Source: an uncultured Clostridia bacterium
GTDB lineage: Bacteria; Bacillota; Clostridia; Lachnospirales; CAG-274
DNA: 64,000 nt
NCBI GenBank assembly: GCA_947630725.1
Contig: CANRIS010000008.1
Span: 25,700-89,699, forward strand
Direction of reading: 5' to 3'
Part shown: piece after piece, positions 10,253 through 19,300 of the stretch
Layout: each line of letters opens with the position of its first letter
Numbering within the stretch: the first letter of the stretch is position 1
Notes under the pieces: model-generated
Told to the model about the DNA's origin: nothing
The model's database searches: none
The model's input: the letters and a program-made list of their open reading frames with translations, nothing else
Translations under genes and position numbers: made by a program

Positions 10253-11535
10253 AAAAAATTTCTATTATCGGGCTTATGATTGCGCTTGCGCTCTCGGCAA
10301 ATGTATACGGAGCGGAAAAAAGACTCAGCGAGCTGTATATGGAAGAAACAGGCGAATACAGATATTATCTGGACGAAAAAAACTATGTCACAAGCTCTCA
10401 GCAGCTTGGAGGTATCGTACAGAATGTAATAAAGCTCACCTACAACGACTATACCGATGTAAAACTCGTTAAGGACGGCGAGGCCGAGGAGGTCATATCG
10501 GGAGGGTTTATATACGGAAACGGCAATTATACCCTCACCCTCAGCAACGGCACCGACAGCGGAAGCATAGACTTTATTATAAAAGAGCTTTCCGCAGAGG
10601 ATATGACCACAGAGGACGACAGCTTTTATACAAAGGTTATGATAAGTCAGTCCTATTCGGAAGAAAGAAATATGTACGCCCTGTCACTGGGGAATATGTA
10701 TACATTCTATTCGGACGTCCCGAACCGTTCCATAACGGATAAGGCTGTCAAGATATACGCTCCTGCGGACGAAAGAGTGGACATCAATGTATATAAGGAC
10801 GGCAGGGAAACAAGCTTCAGAAGCGGAAAGACCTTTTCGGAACCGGGATATTATGTTTTCAGCCTTGTATATGATTCGGCGGATATTGACGATGACAGAT
10901 ATACCGAGGAGGAGCTTTCGGGCTTTTCGGACGAAGCTATGGAAAATGCCGACATAGAAGACGGCAGCACATATATGAGTATTGCGGATATTTCGATATA
11001 CAGCTTCAGCATAATAAAAGACCCTCAGAACAGGCTGGAATTTGTCAATCCGCCCCAGGACTATAAAATATACTCCGTAATGCAGGAGGGACGCAGACAG
11101 ACGCCGGAGGGCAGCTTTTATAAATTAAGCAGCGATGGAAATTATAGGATATTGTTTAAAAATCCCTCGGGGATATTGCCGGACTGCACACTTGATTTTA
11201 CAAGGGACACAAAACCGCCCCGGCCTGTGTTTGAAGGCGTAGGGGACGGAGGCATAGCCGAAAACAGCTTCGGCATAATAAAGGACGATGAGGACACCGT
11301 CATAGAGGTATACAAAGGCGGCTTGATTCAGAATAACGCCCCGTCCGATATAACAGACGAGGGTCTTTATAGGGTAGTTGCCTATGACAGCGCAGGAAAC
11401 AGCAGCGCATATATGATAAACCTTAAAAAAAGCAGCAAGTGGCTTTTGTTGTTGATTATACCTCTGGCTGTCGGTTCGTTATTGGCGGTCAGGCTGTATT
11501 CCCGATATGTAAGCAGAAATATCCATATAAGGTAA
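10249..11535 (+). CDS. Ig-like surface protein with signal peptide and C-terminal membrane anchor
   Basis: The 428-residue protein has a signal peptide (residues 1-20, ending near 'SANVYGA'), a beta-rich extracellular region, an Ig-like domain ending in 'YDSAGNSSAYM', one transmembrane helix at about 397-415, and a short basic tail. The layout matches the gene at the left edge of the window, suggesting a duplicated pair that flanks the VirB6-VirB4 block. Translation is coupled to the lipoprotein gene by an ATGA overlap. The function is unknown; a structural or ligand-sensing part of the machine is possible. Confidence 0.65.
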   Translation: MKKISIIGLMIALALSANVYGAEKRLSELYMEETGEYRYYLDEKNYVTSSQQLGGIVQNVIKLTYNDYTDVKLVKDGEAEEVISGGFIYGNGNYTLTLSNGTDSGSIDFIIKELSAEDMTTEDDSFYTKVMISQSYSEERNMYALSLGNMYTFYSDVPNRSITDKAVKIYAPADERVDINVYKDGRETSFRSGKTFSEPGYYVFSLVYDSADIDDDRYTEEELSGFSDEAMENADIEDGSTYMSIADISIYSFSIIKDPQNRLEFVNPPQDYKIYSVMQEGRRQTPEGSFYKLSSDGNYRILFKNPSGILPDCTLDFTRDTKPPRPVFEGVGDGGIAENSFGIIKDDEDTVIEVYKGGLIQNNAPSDITDEGLYRVVAYDSAGNSSAYMINLKKSSKWLLLLIIPLAVGSLLAVRLYSRYVSRNIHIR

Positions 11536-11551
11536 GGGAGGCAATTTTAAT

Positions 11552-11860
11552 ATGGCTGATAACAGACAAAAATGGGAAGACCATATAGCCGGTCTCAAGG
11601 CTGAAAGAGAAAAAAGAGAACATGGTCTTGACTATAAGATACCCGAGGGCTTTGGAAACAAGGCAAAGGCGGCTGACGAAAAAAATGTCTCGTCCGCAGT
11701 CCGCAAGGCGGAGAACAACCCCTATGTAAGAAGGCTGAGCCTTGACGAGCTTATTGATATTTCGAGAATGGAGCAAAACAAGCCTCCCGTAGAAAAAATG
11801 AAGCTCACGCCCTTTATCTCAAGAGAAAAGGAGCTGAGCGCTCCCACAAAGGAGAAATAA
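11552..11860 (+). CDS. Small charged cytoplasmic protein of unknown function
   Basis: The 102-residue protein is highly charged (Lys/Glu/Arg), mostly helical, and has no signal peptide or membrane helix. It starts with an ATG after a good GGGAGG site, 16 bp after the preceding gene. I do not recognise the family. Its place between membrane components and the pilin-like gene suggests a cytoplasmic accessory or chaperone role, which is inference only. Confidence 0.6.
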   Translation: MADNRQKWEDHIAGLKAEREKREHGLDYKIPEGFGNKAKAADEKNVSSAVRKAENNPYVRRLSLDELIDISRMEQNKPPVEKMKLTPFISREKELSAPTKEK

Positions 11861-11869
11861 GAAATAACA

Positions 11870-12060
11870 TTGTTGGTAGGTCATTTTACTGCCCGGCGCA
11901 TAAGTCTTTCGACATAAGCCTTTTAAGGTATGGAAAGCGCGGCTTTTTAAACCTATGACTGCGCTTTGAATATAATACCTTGTAGGGAATATGTCCTTTG
12001 ACGATGTCGGCTCGGGTCGTATTATGACTTTACATAAAAAATGGCAAATTGCCAAAATTT
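11870..12060 (+). ncRNA. Candidate structured 5' leader upstream of the pilin-like gene
   Basis: This 218-bp gap has more pairing than expected by eye. A 7-bp stem AAAGCGC/GCGCTTT (11934-11940 with 11961-11967) is followed by a 7-bp long-range stem ATAATAC/GTATTAT (11972-11978 with 12019-12025). The latter encloses small hairpins, including GAC-GAT-GTC. A palindrome TGGCAAATTGCCA (12042-12054) lies just before the ribosome binding site. No U-run terminator is present. I do not recognise a known riboswitch class. It may be a regulatory leader setting the high dosage of the major subunit. Confidence 0.35.
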
Positions 12061-12078
12061 TAAGAAAGGAGAATAATT

Positions 12079-12384
12079 ATGTTGATGTATTTTTTGAAAA
12101 ACACTACGGTAGATAATCCAATAAGTGATATGACACAGCCTATTATTGAGCTCCTTAACAGCGCTCTTAATCCTGTTATAGCACTTGTGGCTGCTATAGG
12201 CGCTATCTATTGTGTTTTTCTCGGAGCCAAGCTTGCAAAGGCCGAAGAACCTCAGGAGAGAGAAAAAGCTAAGCATCATCTCAAAAATGCTATACTGGGA
12301 TTTTTGCTTATATTCATTCTTATAGTTGCTCTTAAGGTTGGTGTAGGTCCTCTTCAAAATTGGGTCGCAAGCGCAACAAAATAA
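12079..12384 (+). CDS. VirB2-like two-helix pilin subunit
   Basis: The 101-residue protein has two hydrophobic helices (about 33-52 and 72-90) separated by a short charged loop 'KLAKAEEPQEREKAKHH'. This is the size and layout of VirB2/TrbC-type pilin or core subunits in Gram-positive T4SSs. It has a strong ribosome binding site (AAAGGAG) and is flanked on both sides by structured non-coding DNA, consistent with separate, high-level expression. The loop and helix pattern recurs at the C-terminus of the 2048-residue protein (16365-22511): 'YCVFLGAKLAKAE' here, 'YSVYLGVKLSRAE' there. There is no classical signal peptide; the subunit probably inserts directly into the membrane. Confidence 0.72.
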   Translation: MLMYFLKNTTVDNPISDMTQPIIELLNSALNPVIALVAAIGAIYCVFLGAKLAKAEEPQEREKAKHHLKNAILGFLLIFILIVALKVGVGPLQNWVASATK

Positions 12385-12412
12385 AATAATTTGATACTTA
12401 TTTTAAGTGATT

Positions 12413-12501
12413 CTGCCTGCATAGCTGTATTATGCAGGTTATGCAGGCAGAGGATCCGCGCTATGATGTGTTTATACAAGGGATACAAAGCCTTTGTATA
12501 A
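12413..12501 (+). promoter_or_regulatory. Two strong hairpins between pilin-like gene and virD4
   Basis: An 11-bp perfect stem CTGCCTGCATA/TATGCAGGCAG (12413-12423 with 12440-12450) is followed by a second stem TTATACAAGG/CCTTTGTATAA (12472-12482 with 12491-12501, one bulge). Neither has a clean U-run, so they look more like RNA-stabilising or processing hairpins than simple terminators. AT-rich DNA with TATAAT boxes at 12519 and 12530 follows and may start virD4 transcription; no good -35 is seen. Confidence 0.55.
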
Positions 12502-12554
12502 GCATTTCTTAAAAAATTTATAATTAATCTATAATTAAAAAGGAGAGGATATAA

Positions 12555-14552
12555 ATGAAAGAAAGAATAAGAAAAGGTCTGATCTATCTTCTGATCTTTG
12601 CGGTGCTGTCAATAATTCTGGGCGCCATTGTAACAAGCTTTTTGAGAAACTCGGCTCAGGCTTTGGAAACGGGAGACTATATGCTGCTGCTTGACTTTTC
12701 TGTTTTTGCAAGCTTTTCGACCTACTTTACGGGGGCGTTTCTGCTTGTGTGTCTCTATGCGGTATATCTTGTGTTCGGAAACCAAAGCTCAAAAACCGCA
12801 AAAAAAATAATGAACTCAAACAAGGTCTCTGCCGTGAATGCAGGCCTTGAAGATTCTCGCTTTATGAACGCAAAGGAAAGAGACGCAAACTTTCCCGCGT
12901 CAAACTTTTCAAAGCTTGCGAACTCCTCAAAGGACGGCGTACCCGTAAGGGCTTATTATGAAAAAAACGCAGGGCTGAGAATAAATATAGCAAGCCCTAT
13001 GCACAGCATAATAATAGGCTCCACAGGTTCGGGTAAGACGACCACATTTATAAATCCTATGATACAGATACTGGCGGCCTCGGGCGCAGGCTCCTCTATG
13101 ATAATGACAGACCCCAAGGGAGAGCTTTTTCAGCTCCATTCGGCCTTTCTTCAGGAAAGAGGCTATAAGGTAATGGTGCTTGACTTAAGAGACACATATT
13201 CTTCATTCAGATGGAACCCCCTCGGAGACATATACGACCGCTATCAGCTCTATATCGAGGCAGGCAACAATATTCTGGAACATACCGACACCATAGACAG
13301 CTATTCAGGTCTTGATCTTCAGGACGACAAAAGCACCTTTGGGGACAAGTGGTATGAATATGACGGCAAGGCATACAGCGATGCCAACAAGGTCATAATA
13401 GACGCAAAGATGAAACGTCAGATAATATATGATGAGCTTTATGAGGATCTTAACGACCTTGTCAGCGTTCTCTGTCCCATAGAGTCCGCGGACGACCCTG
13501 TATGGGAAAAAGGCGCCCGTTCAATAGTTATGGCGACACTTCTGGCGATGCTGGAGGACAGCGAAAATCCCGAGCTTGGTATGACAAAGGAAAAATACAA
13601 TTTCTACAACCTTAACAAGGCCATATCCAATTCGGAGAACAATTTTGAGGCTCTTAAGAATTATTTCGCAGGACGTTCGCCCATCGCAAGGTGCGTATCT
13701 CTTTCAAAGCAGGTTACAACGGCGGCAGAAAATACTCTGTCGAGCTACATGTCGATAGCGTTTGACAAAATGTCTATGTTCAATGACGAGGGTATATGCT
13801 CACTTACGAGCGCTACCGATATAGACCCCAACATATTTGCGGACGAAAAAACGGCTCTGTTTATGAAGATCCCCGATGAAAAGGATACGAGACACGCTCT
13901 TGCTTCTATGTTCGTGCTTTGTATATATAAGGCTCTCATAAAAAAGGCATCGGCGAGAGAAGATCTTTCGCTGCCGAGAAACGTATATTTCATTCTGGAT
14001 GAGTTCGGTAATATGCCTAAGATAGACAAGTTTGACAAGATGATAACCGTAGGCCGAAGCCGTAAGATATGGTTCAATATGGTTGTGCAGTCCTATGCCC
14101 AGCTTAACAACGTATATGGCGATACGGTAGCGGATATTATAAAATCCAACTGCGGTATGAAGATGTTCATAGGCTCCAACGACATAAACACCTGCAAGGA
14201 GTTTTCGGAGCTTTGCGGAAATATGACTGTCCAGACGGGAAGTGTGTCGGGATCTGTTATGTCGGGCAAGGATATAAACTATTCGCAGCAGATACAGCAA
14301 AGACCCCTCATATACCCATCGGAGCTGCAAAGGCTGAACAACAGGGAGAGTACGGGCAACTCAATAATAGTTACCTTCGGAAACTTCCCCCTCAAAACAA
14401 AGTTTACGCCAAGCTATCGCTGTCCTCTCTATAAATTCGGCACTATGGATCTCAGCGAAACGAGGAAAAACATATTCTTGGGCGAAGAAGTATATTATGA
14501 TCTGGGACAGCGCAACGACACAATATTAAAAGAAATGGAGGAATCGGCATAA
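12555..14552 (+). CDS. virD4: VirD4/TraG-type coupling ATPase
   Basis: The 665-residue protein is the T4SS coupling ATPase that recruits substrates to the channel. Two N-terminal membrane helices (about 10-30 and 48-75) anchor it. The ATPase domain has Walker A GSTGSGKTT at 155-163 and Walker B 'FILDEFGNMPK' with D482-E483. 'SMIMTDPKGELF' after the P-loop and the C-terminal 'QSYAQLNNVYG' segment are typical of VirD4/TraG/TcpA-type proteins. The last base of its TAA stop is the A of the next ATG, so translation of the STAS gene is coupled. Because no relaxase is visible, its substrate is more likely protein than DNA; this is inference. Confidence 0.93.
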   Translation: MKERIRKGLIYLLIFAVLSIILGAIVTSFLRNSAQALETGDYMLLLDFSVFASFSTYFTGAFLLVCLYAVYLVFGNQSSKTAKKIMNSNKVSAVNAGLEDSRFMNAKERDANFPASNFSKLANSSKDGVPVRAYYEKNAGLRINIASPMHSIIIGSTGSGKTTTFINPMIQILAASGAGSSMIMTDPKGELFQLHSAFLQERGYKVMVLDLRDTYSSFRWNPLGDIYDRYQLYIEAGNNILEHTDTIDSYSGLDLQDDKSTFGDKWYEYDGKAYSDANKVIIDAKMKRQIIYDELYEDLNDLVSVLCPIESADDPVWEKGARSIVMATLLAMLEDSENPELGMTKEKYNFYNLNKAISNSENNFEALKNYFAGRSPIARCVSLSKQVTTAAENTLSSYMSIAFDKMSMFNDEGICSLTSATDIDPNIFADEKTALFMKIPDEKDTRHALASMFVLCIYKALIKKASAREDLSLPRNVYFILDEFGNMPKIDKFDKMITVGRSRKIWFNMVVQSYAQLNNVYGDTVADIIKSNCGMKMFIGSNDINTCKEFSELCGNMTVQTGSVSGSVMSGKDINYSQQIQQRPLIYPSELQRLNNRESTGNSIIVTFGNFPLKTKFTPSYRCPLYKFGTMDLSETRKNIFLGEEVYYDLGQRNDTILKEMEESA

Positions 14553-14857
14553 TGCTTAGCAGTAATCTTACAGTAAACGATAAAAAGGCTGTCATAAAAT
14601 TAGAGGGAACAGCCGACACGGTATCGAGCGAGGTAGTATATACCGATTTTGAAAAGGCTCTCGATGCGGGCTGCAGCGAGTTTGAGTTTGATCTCTCGGC
14701 GGTGGAATATGTATGCTCCGCTACGCTCAGGGCATTTATAAGAGCGCAGAAGGCGTGCAACTCAAAGAAATATGATATGTATCTGTCGGGAGCATCCGAG
14801 GGAGTAAAGGACGTATTCGAGATAGTTGGATTTTCGTCAATTATACGTTTTGTGTGA
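14552..14857 (+). CDS. STAS-domain anti-sigma factor antagonist
   Basis: This 101-residue single-domain STAS protein is of the SpoIIAA/RsbV type. The core segment 'FDLSAVEYVCSATLRAF' matches the conserved loop, with Ser56 at the usual phospho-acceptor site. Such proteins bind and neutralise a kinase/anti-sigma factor when dephosphorylated. The partner kinase gene follows directly. Translational coupling to virD4 puts the switch inside the T4SS-like operon. The matching phosphatase could be the SpoIIE-type protein at 28983-30980; no sigma factor lies in the window. Confidence 0.88.
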   Translation: MLSSNLTVNDKKAVIKLEGTADTVSSEVVYTDFEKALDAGCSEFEFDLSAVEYVCSATLRAFIRAQKACNSKKYDMYLSGASEGVKDVFEIVGFSSIIRFV

Positions 14858-14864
14858 GGTTTTT

Positions 14865-15281
14865 ATGAGGGCTTTTTTGTGTTTCAATATCGGAGACTTT
14901 GAAACTGCATATAAAAAGGGTATGGATTTTTTTGAAAAAAATACCGCAGAGCTTGATCCTGTCATAGAAAATAAGCTCAGGCTTGTATACGAAGAAATGT
15001 TTGTCAACACTATACAGGCAAACGAAAACAGCGGCGCCGAGATGTCTTTGGAAATAGACAGCGACGACGACCGTATAAAGATATGTATGAAAGATGCGGG
15101 CGTTGAGTTTGATCCCTTTAAAAAAGACGAGCCCGATATAACCCTTTCTGCCGAAGAAAGGGGAATAGGCGGCCTTGGTATATTTATCTTCAAAAAAATG
15201 ACGGATTTTGCCGAATATGAGTACAAGTCGGGCTTTAATATACTGACGTACGGAATGTATCTGTCCGACAAAAAGAGGTAA
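14865..15281 (+). CDS. RsbW/SpoIIAB-type serine kinase (anti-sigma factor-like)
   Basis: The 138-residue protein has a GHKL/HATPase_c_2 fold. The N-box is 'YEEMFVNTIQAN' (E43/E44, N48), the G1 box 'DAGVEFDP' (77-84) and the G2 box 'RGIGGLGIFIFKK' (99-111). Homologues phosphorylate their STAS partner and may also bind a sigma factor or another target. The start at 14865 is preceded by GTGAGG; an upstream in-frame ATG at 14826 lies inside the STAS gene and has no binding site. It is separated from the next gene by four bases. Confidence 0.85.
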   Translation: MRAFLCFNIGDFETAYKKGMDFFEKNTAELDPVIENKLRLVYEEMFVNTIQANENSGAEMSLEIDSDDDRIKICMKDAGVEFDPFKKDEPDITLSAEERGIGGLGIFIFKKMTDFAEYEYKSGFNILTYGMYLSDKKR

Positions 15282-15285
15282 TTAA

Positions 15286-16287
15286 ATGATAAAAAAAACA
15301 GTAATGGCCTGTTTTGCGCTGTTTGGTGTGCTTTGTATGTGCGTGTGCGCCGAGGCCTATGAAAAAACACCGCAAAACAGGACAAAACCCGTCATACTTT
15401 CTCCAAAGCCCGGCGACAGGGTATACAGCGGCGACAGCCTTGCCATAAGATATTATTCAAAAGAAGAGGGAAGCTGTTTCGTTGTGATTTCGGACGAAGA
15501 AGGAGTCGTTTTTTCCGAAACGGTGAAAAACGGCGGGCTTCTGAGAAATGACGGAAAAAACACCCACACCGTAGGCAGCGGAGGAGTATATCTTATTTCT
15601 CCCGATGTTCTTAAGCCCCAAAAAAACTATTCGGTGCAGATAATATGTGATTTTTCGGCCTCCGACCCCGTGTATTTCAATACCTTTGCCGACAGTCCGG
15701 AGGCCATAAACAGAACCCTTAAAAAATATAATGCCCAAAAAATATATTCGGCTCTTAAGGTAGATCCTTTCTTCAAAAACAATATATTGCTTCCGTTTCA
15801 GAAGAAGGACTCTTATATTGCCGAGCTTATAGCTCCGAAGGAGTATTTCAGGACGGCTGCTCTTTCGAGACAGATGATGGAGGATATAGAAGTAAAGGTA
15901 AAAAAGCTTGACAAAAACGGCAAGCTCTATACCTCTGTCATTAACCTTACGGTGAACAAAAATCTCAAAAATAACTATATAAACATTTTCAGGGAGCTTT
16001 ATGACCTATCCTTCCCCATAAAGAGCGCAGGCTGCTACAACTACAGAAACACCCGCGGCGGCAGACTGTCGGAGCACGCTCTCGGAACGGCCATAGACAT
16101 AAATCCCGATGAAAACTACTGCATATACAGTGACGGAGCAAGGACGGGCAGTATGTATAGGCCCTATTCAAACCCCTATTCGGTGACGCCCGAAGTCGTG
16201 AATGTTTTCAAAAAATACGGCTTTGGCTGGGGCGGAGAATGGACGGGTACGGTTGACTATATGCATTTTTCTTACTTTAACACATAA
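15286..16287 (+). CDS. Secreted M15-family peptidoglycan peptidase (VanY/CwlK-like)
   Basis: The 333-residue protein has a signal peptide (1-24, ending 'CVCAEA'), a beta-rich N-terminal domain (about 35-135) and a C-terminal zinc peptidase domain. The motif 'SEHALGTAIDINP' supplies His264 and Asp271, and 'DYMHFSY' supplies Asp324 and His327; these are the metal ligands and catalytic acid of the M15 (VanY / L-Ala-D-Glu endopeptidase) family. It should cut peptide cross-links outside the membrane. T4SS operons usually carry a wall hydrolase to open the peptidoglycan; here an M15 peptidase seems to fill that role in place of the common lytic transglycosylase or NlpC/P60 enzyme. Confidence 0.85.
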   Translation: MIKKTVMACFALFGVLCMCVCAEAYEKTPQNRTKPVILSPKPGDRVYSGDSLAIRYYSKEEGSCFVVISDEEGVVFSETVKNGGLLRNDGKNTHTVGSGGVYLISPDVLKPQKNYSVQIICDFSASDPVYFNTFADSPEAINRTLKKYNAQKIYSALKVDPFFKNNILLPFQKKDSYIAELIAPKEYFRTAALSRQMMEDIEVKVKKLDKNGKLYTSVINLTVNKNLKNNYINIFRELYDLSFPIKSAGCYNYRNTRGGRLSEHALGTAIDINPDENYCIYSDGARTGSMYRPYSNPYSVTPEVVNVFKKYGFGWGGEWTGTVDYMHFSYFNT

Positions 16288-16364
16288 ATTAACACATAAA
16301 TTTTTCGGATCTTGCCATTGGTTCTGCCCCGGGGCGCAGGGTCATACACAGAGGTGAACAGAGT

Positions 16365-19300
16365 ATGCAGGGTAAAAACGGCATCCCTCCCGAATATAAG
16401 CTTGTGATAGCTTTAGGTATAATTATATTTTTTGCCGTGGTATATTTTGCAGGCGGCGGCAGCCGAACCCTCAAATTGTATATGCCCCTTGGCAATGTTA
16501 CATCTTCATCGGAGGAAGCGGAAAAGCTTATCGAAGTAAATTATAACGATGAAATGCTCGAAGAGCTTTCGGGCGGTTATACGGGCGCTCCAAAGCTTGT
16601 GACAAGCGATGACAAGGTGTTTTTTATTCCCCCTGAGTATTGTGACGGCGACTATCTCAGAAATTTCAGAGTTATAGGCGTGAACCAGTCGAGAGCGGAG
16701 GAAAAGGTCGTCAAAAAAGGCGATGAGACCGTGAGCGAATACAACGGCGCTGTTGTGGTATATGGCTTTCAGACTACCTACAGAGAGGACTACGGCAAAA
16801 ACTACAACTTTGACTATACGCCCTACGACCTTACTATGGATTATGATACGTCAAATTCATATTTTGAAAATATGATGAAGGACATTTCAAATAATTTAAA
16901 CAACACGGGCGTTGCAAGCATAAACAGCTATGACGAAAAATATGCCTCCGATGATGAACAGGATACACAGGAGGAAGAAATAGATATTTCGGAAAATATA
17001 AAAACCGAAAAAAATCCCAATGCGGTGGACGACTCTGACTTCAGAGTTGCCACTGTCGTTATGGAACACGAAATAGGCAAGGACTACTGCACCATACTTT
17101 ATTGTGACGCAGACGCCTGCACTGTTAAGGATCTGGGCGCAGGCCCGTACAACCTTGTCACAAACCTTAACGACTCGGCGCTTACCGTGTGCTATAACAA
17201 CAATATGTATGTATACAGCTTTGACGAGGACGCCCGCTCCTATGCCAGCAAGGAAAGGTACGCATATTCTCTTGACGAGTTTCAGAAGTCTACCACCTTT
17301 CTCAACACTATGCAGGGCGCAAAGTATGCCACATCGACCTATGAAGTCATAATGGATATAGAATACTCGGACTGGTCAAAGGGCTGGGTATACAACTATC
17401 TTAAAAATATGCAGACCCACTATACGTTCACGCTGGGGCAGGAGACTGATTTGTATACATATTTCAGCAACATAGTCAGCGACCAGATAAGCAAGGACGA
17501 GATAAAGGAACGCTTTGTCGATACAAAGAGCTATGTGGACGATGCGGTGGAAAAGGCCTATAAGGGCTATAAAAAGACTTTTTCGGGCTGTATTTCAATA
17601 AATAACAGCAGCTATGTAGCCGATGACACATACGGCAATTTTAAATTCACAAACAAAAGCAACAACACATCGTGGGAGCTTGAAAACGACTTTATATACA
17701 ATATGTCCGAGACGAGCCTTTATGGTATCATACCCATAACATTCCACGCAACGGCCAAGGGCAAGGTAAAAATAACCATAGTCCCCAAGTTTTCGGTCAA
17801 AAAAGAATATGACTATACCATAAACGACCTTATACTTACACAGTATACCGAATATCTCAATCTGAAAAATACAGTAAGAAATCTCTATTTATCCAGAACT
17901 ATCAGTTATTCGGATTATTCACTGTTATCAGATGGCATCAAAAAGTATGACTCGGATCTCGAAACTATTTATGAGAGCGGATTAATAAGCCAGCCTCTGT
18001 ATAAGCTGATAAACGATAAGGTGTCGAAAAGAATAAGCTATGCCATAATTATGCAGATGGTTATCACTCCAAAATCGGCCAACGAGGACACCGAGGACGA
18101 AAAGCTTGACGCAGGCGAGCTTAAAGAGATAGCCACAAAATATCCCTCAAAGATAGCTGAGGCATATACAAGCGATATGAACCTCGAAAAATTTATGCAG
18201 GAGGATAATGAGGAGCCTGACGAAGAGGACGAAAAGGAGTTTGAGGATATTGAAGAGGACGATATAACCGATGAGGAGCTTGAAAACGAGTTTGAAGAAG
18301 ACCTTATGAATGAAATTCAGGAATATCTCACCTTCAATATCGATCTGTCACGGGAAGAAAACACTATTGAAAAAGAGGACGAAATCTATTCGGTGACGGG
18401 TGTAAACGAAGCAAAGGAACAGTTCGATACGGCGAAGGGTTTATACAACAAGGAGTATAATCAGAATCTTCAGAAGTTTAACGCCTCCGAAAAAACGGGT
18501 CCCTATGCCGAAGCGGCTAAACAAAACGCCGATGGTCTTGAAAAATTAAAGGCCGATTTTGCCAAAATAAGAGACAAACAGCTTGAAATAGACGCAGAGA
18601 CCGAAATACTCAACTCCCTTAAGGCTGAGTATGACAGTATGCTGGACGTATATCTCGAAAATGCCGACAATATAAACGATGCAACCGAAAGAGTGCTGGG
18701 CAGCGAAAACACAAACAAGGAGAAGAACTCTATGGGCTATTATAAGTCTATCGAAACTCTTCTTGACCCCGAGTCGGAAAGATTCGGTCTGCAAAACAGC
18801 GCCATTAAGCAGGACTATAAGGATTTTATCGAAAAGCATAACAATTTTATGCAGAAATGTCTTGTGGGCGCAGACGGTATGGGTGTACGGGCTACCGGTC
18901 TTATGATCGGCGGCGACCGCAATGCTTATTATATAAGAAATTATATGATAGGCAGGGGCGGCATAAACAGCGGAAACCGGTATACTACGATCGTAAATTA
19001 TCTCGTTGATCTATACTCGAGATATGGTCTCAAAAGGGGATACAGACCTCCGGGCAAGCTGGCAAACGCCCTTGGCGATGAGGGCATACCACAAGGATAT
19101 AATAAGGTCGCAAGCGGCTATGAAGAAGAAAAAATGTATGAGAAGTCGGGATATTATTTCTCGGTGAATAAAATATCGGCAGACGAAAACGGAAATTTCA
19201 CACAGTATAATGACGGCTCAATGTATAATCTGAGCGCAACGCCGGCCTTCAGAGACGAAATTACCACAGAGCCTGATTTTTCACCCGAAAAGTTTTCGGC

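Noticed and set aside
11870..12060. c-di-GMP riboswitch before the pilin-like gene
   Set aside because: The conserved GEMM core bases and two-hairpin layout are not present; kept only as an unclassified structured leader.
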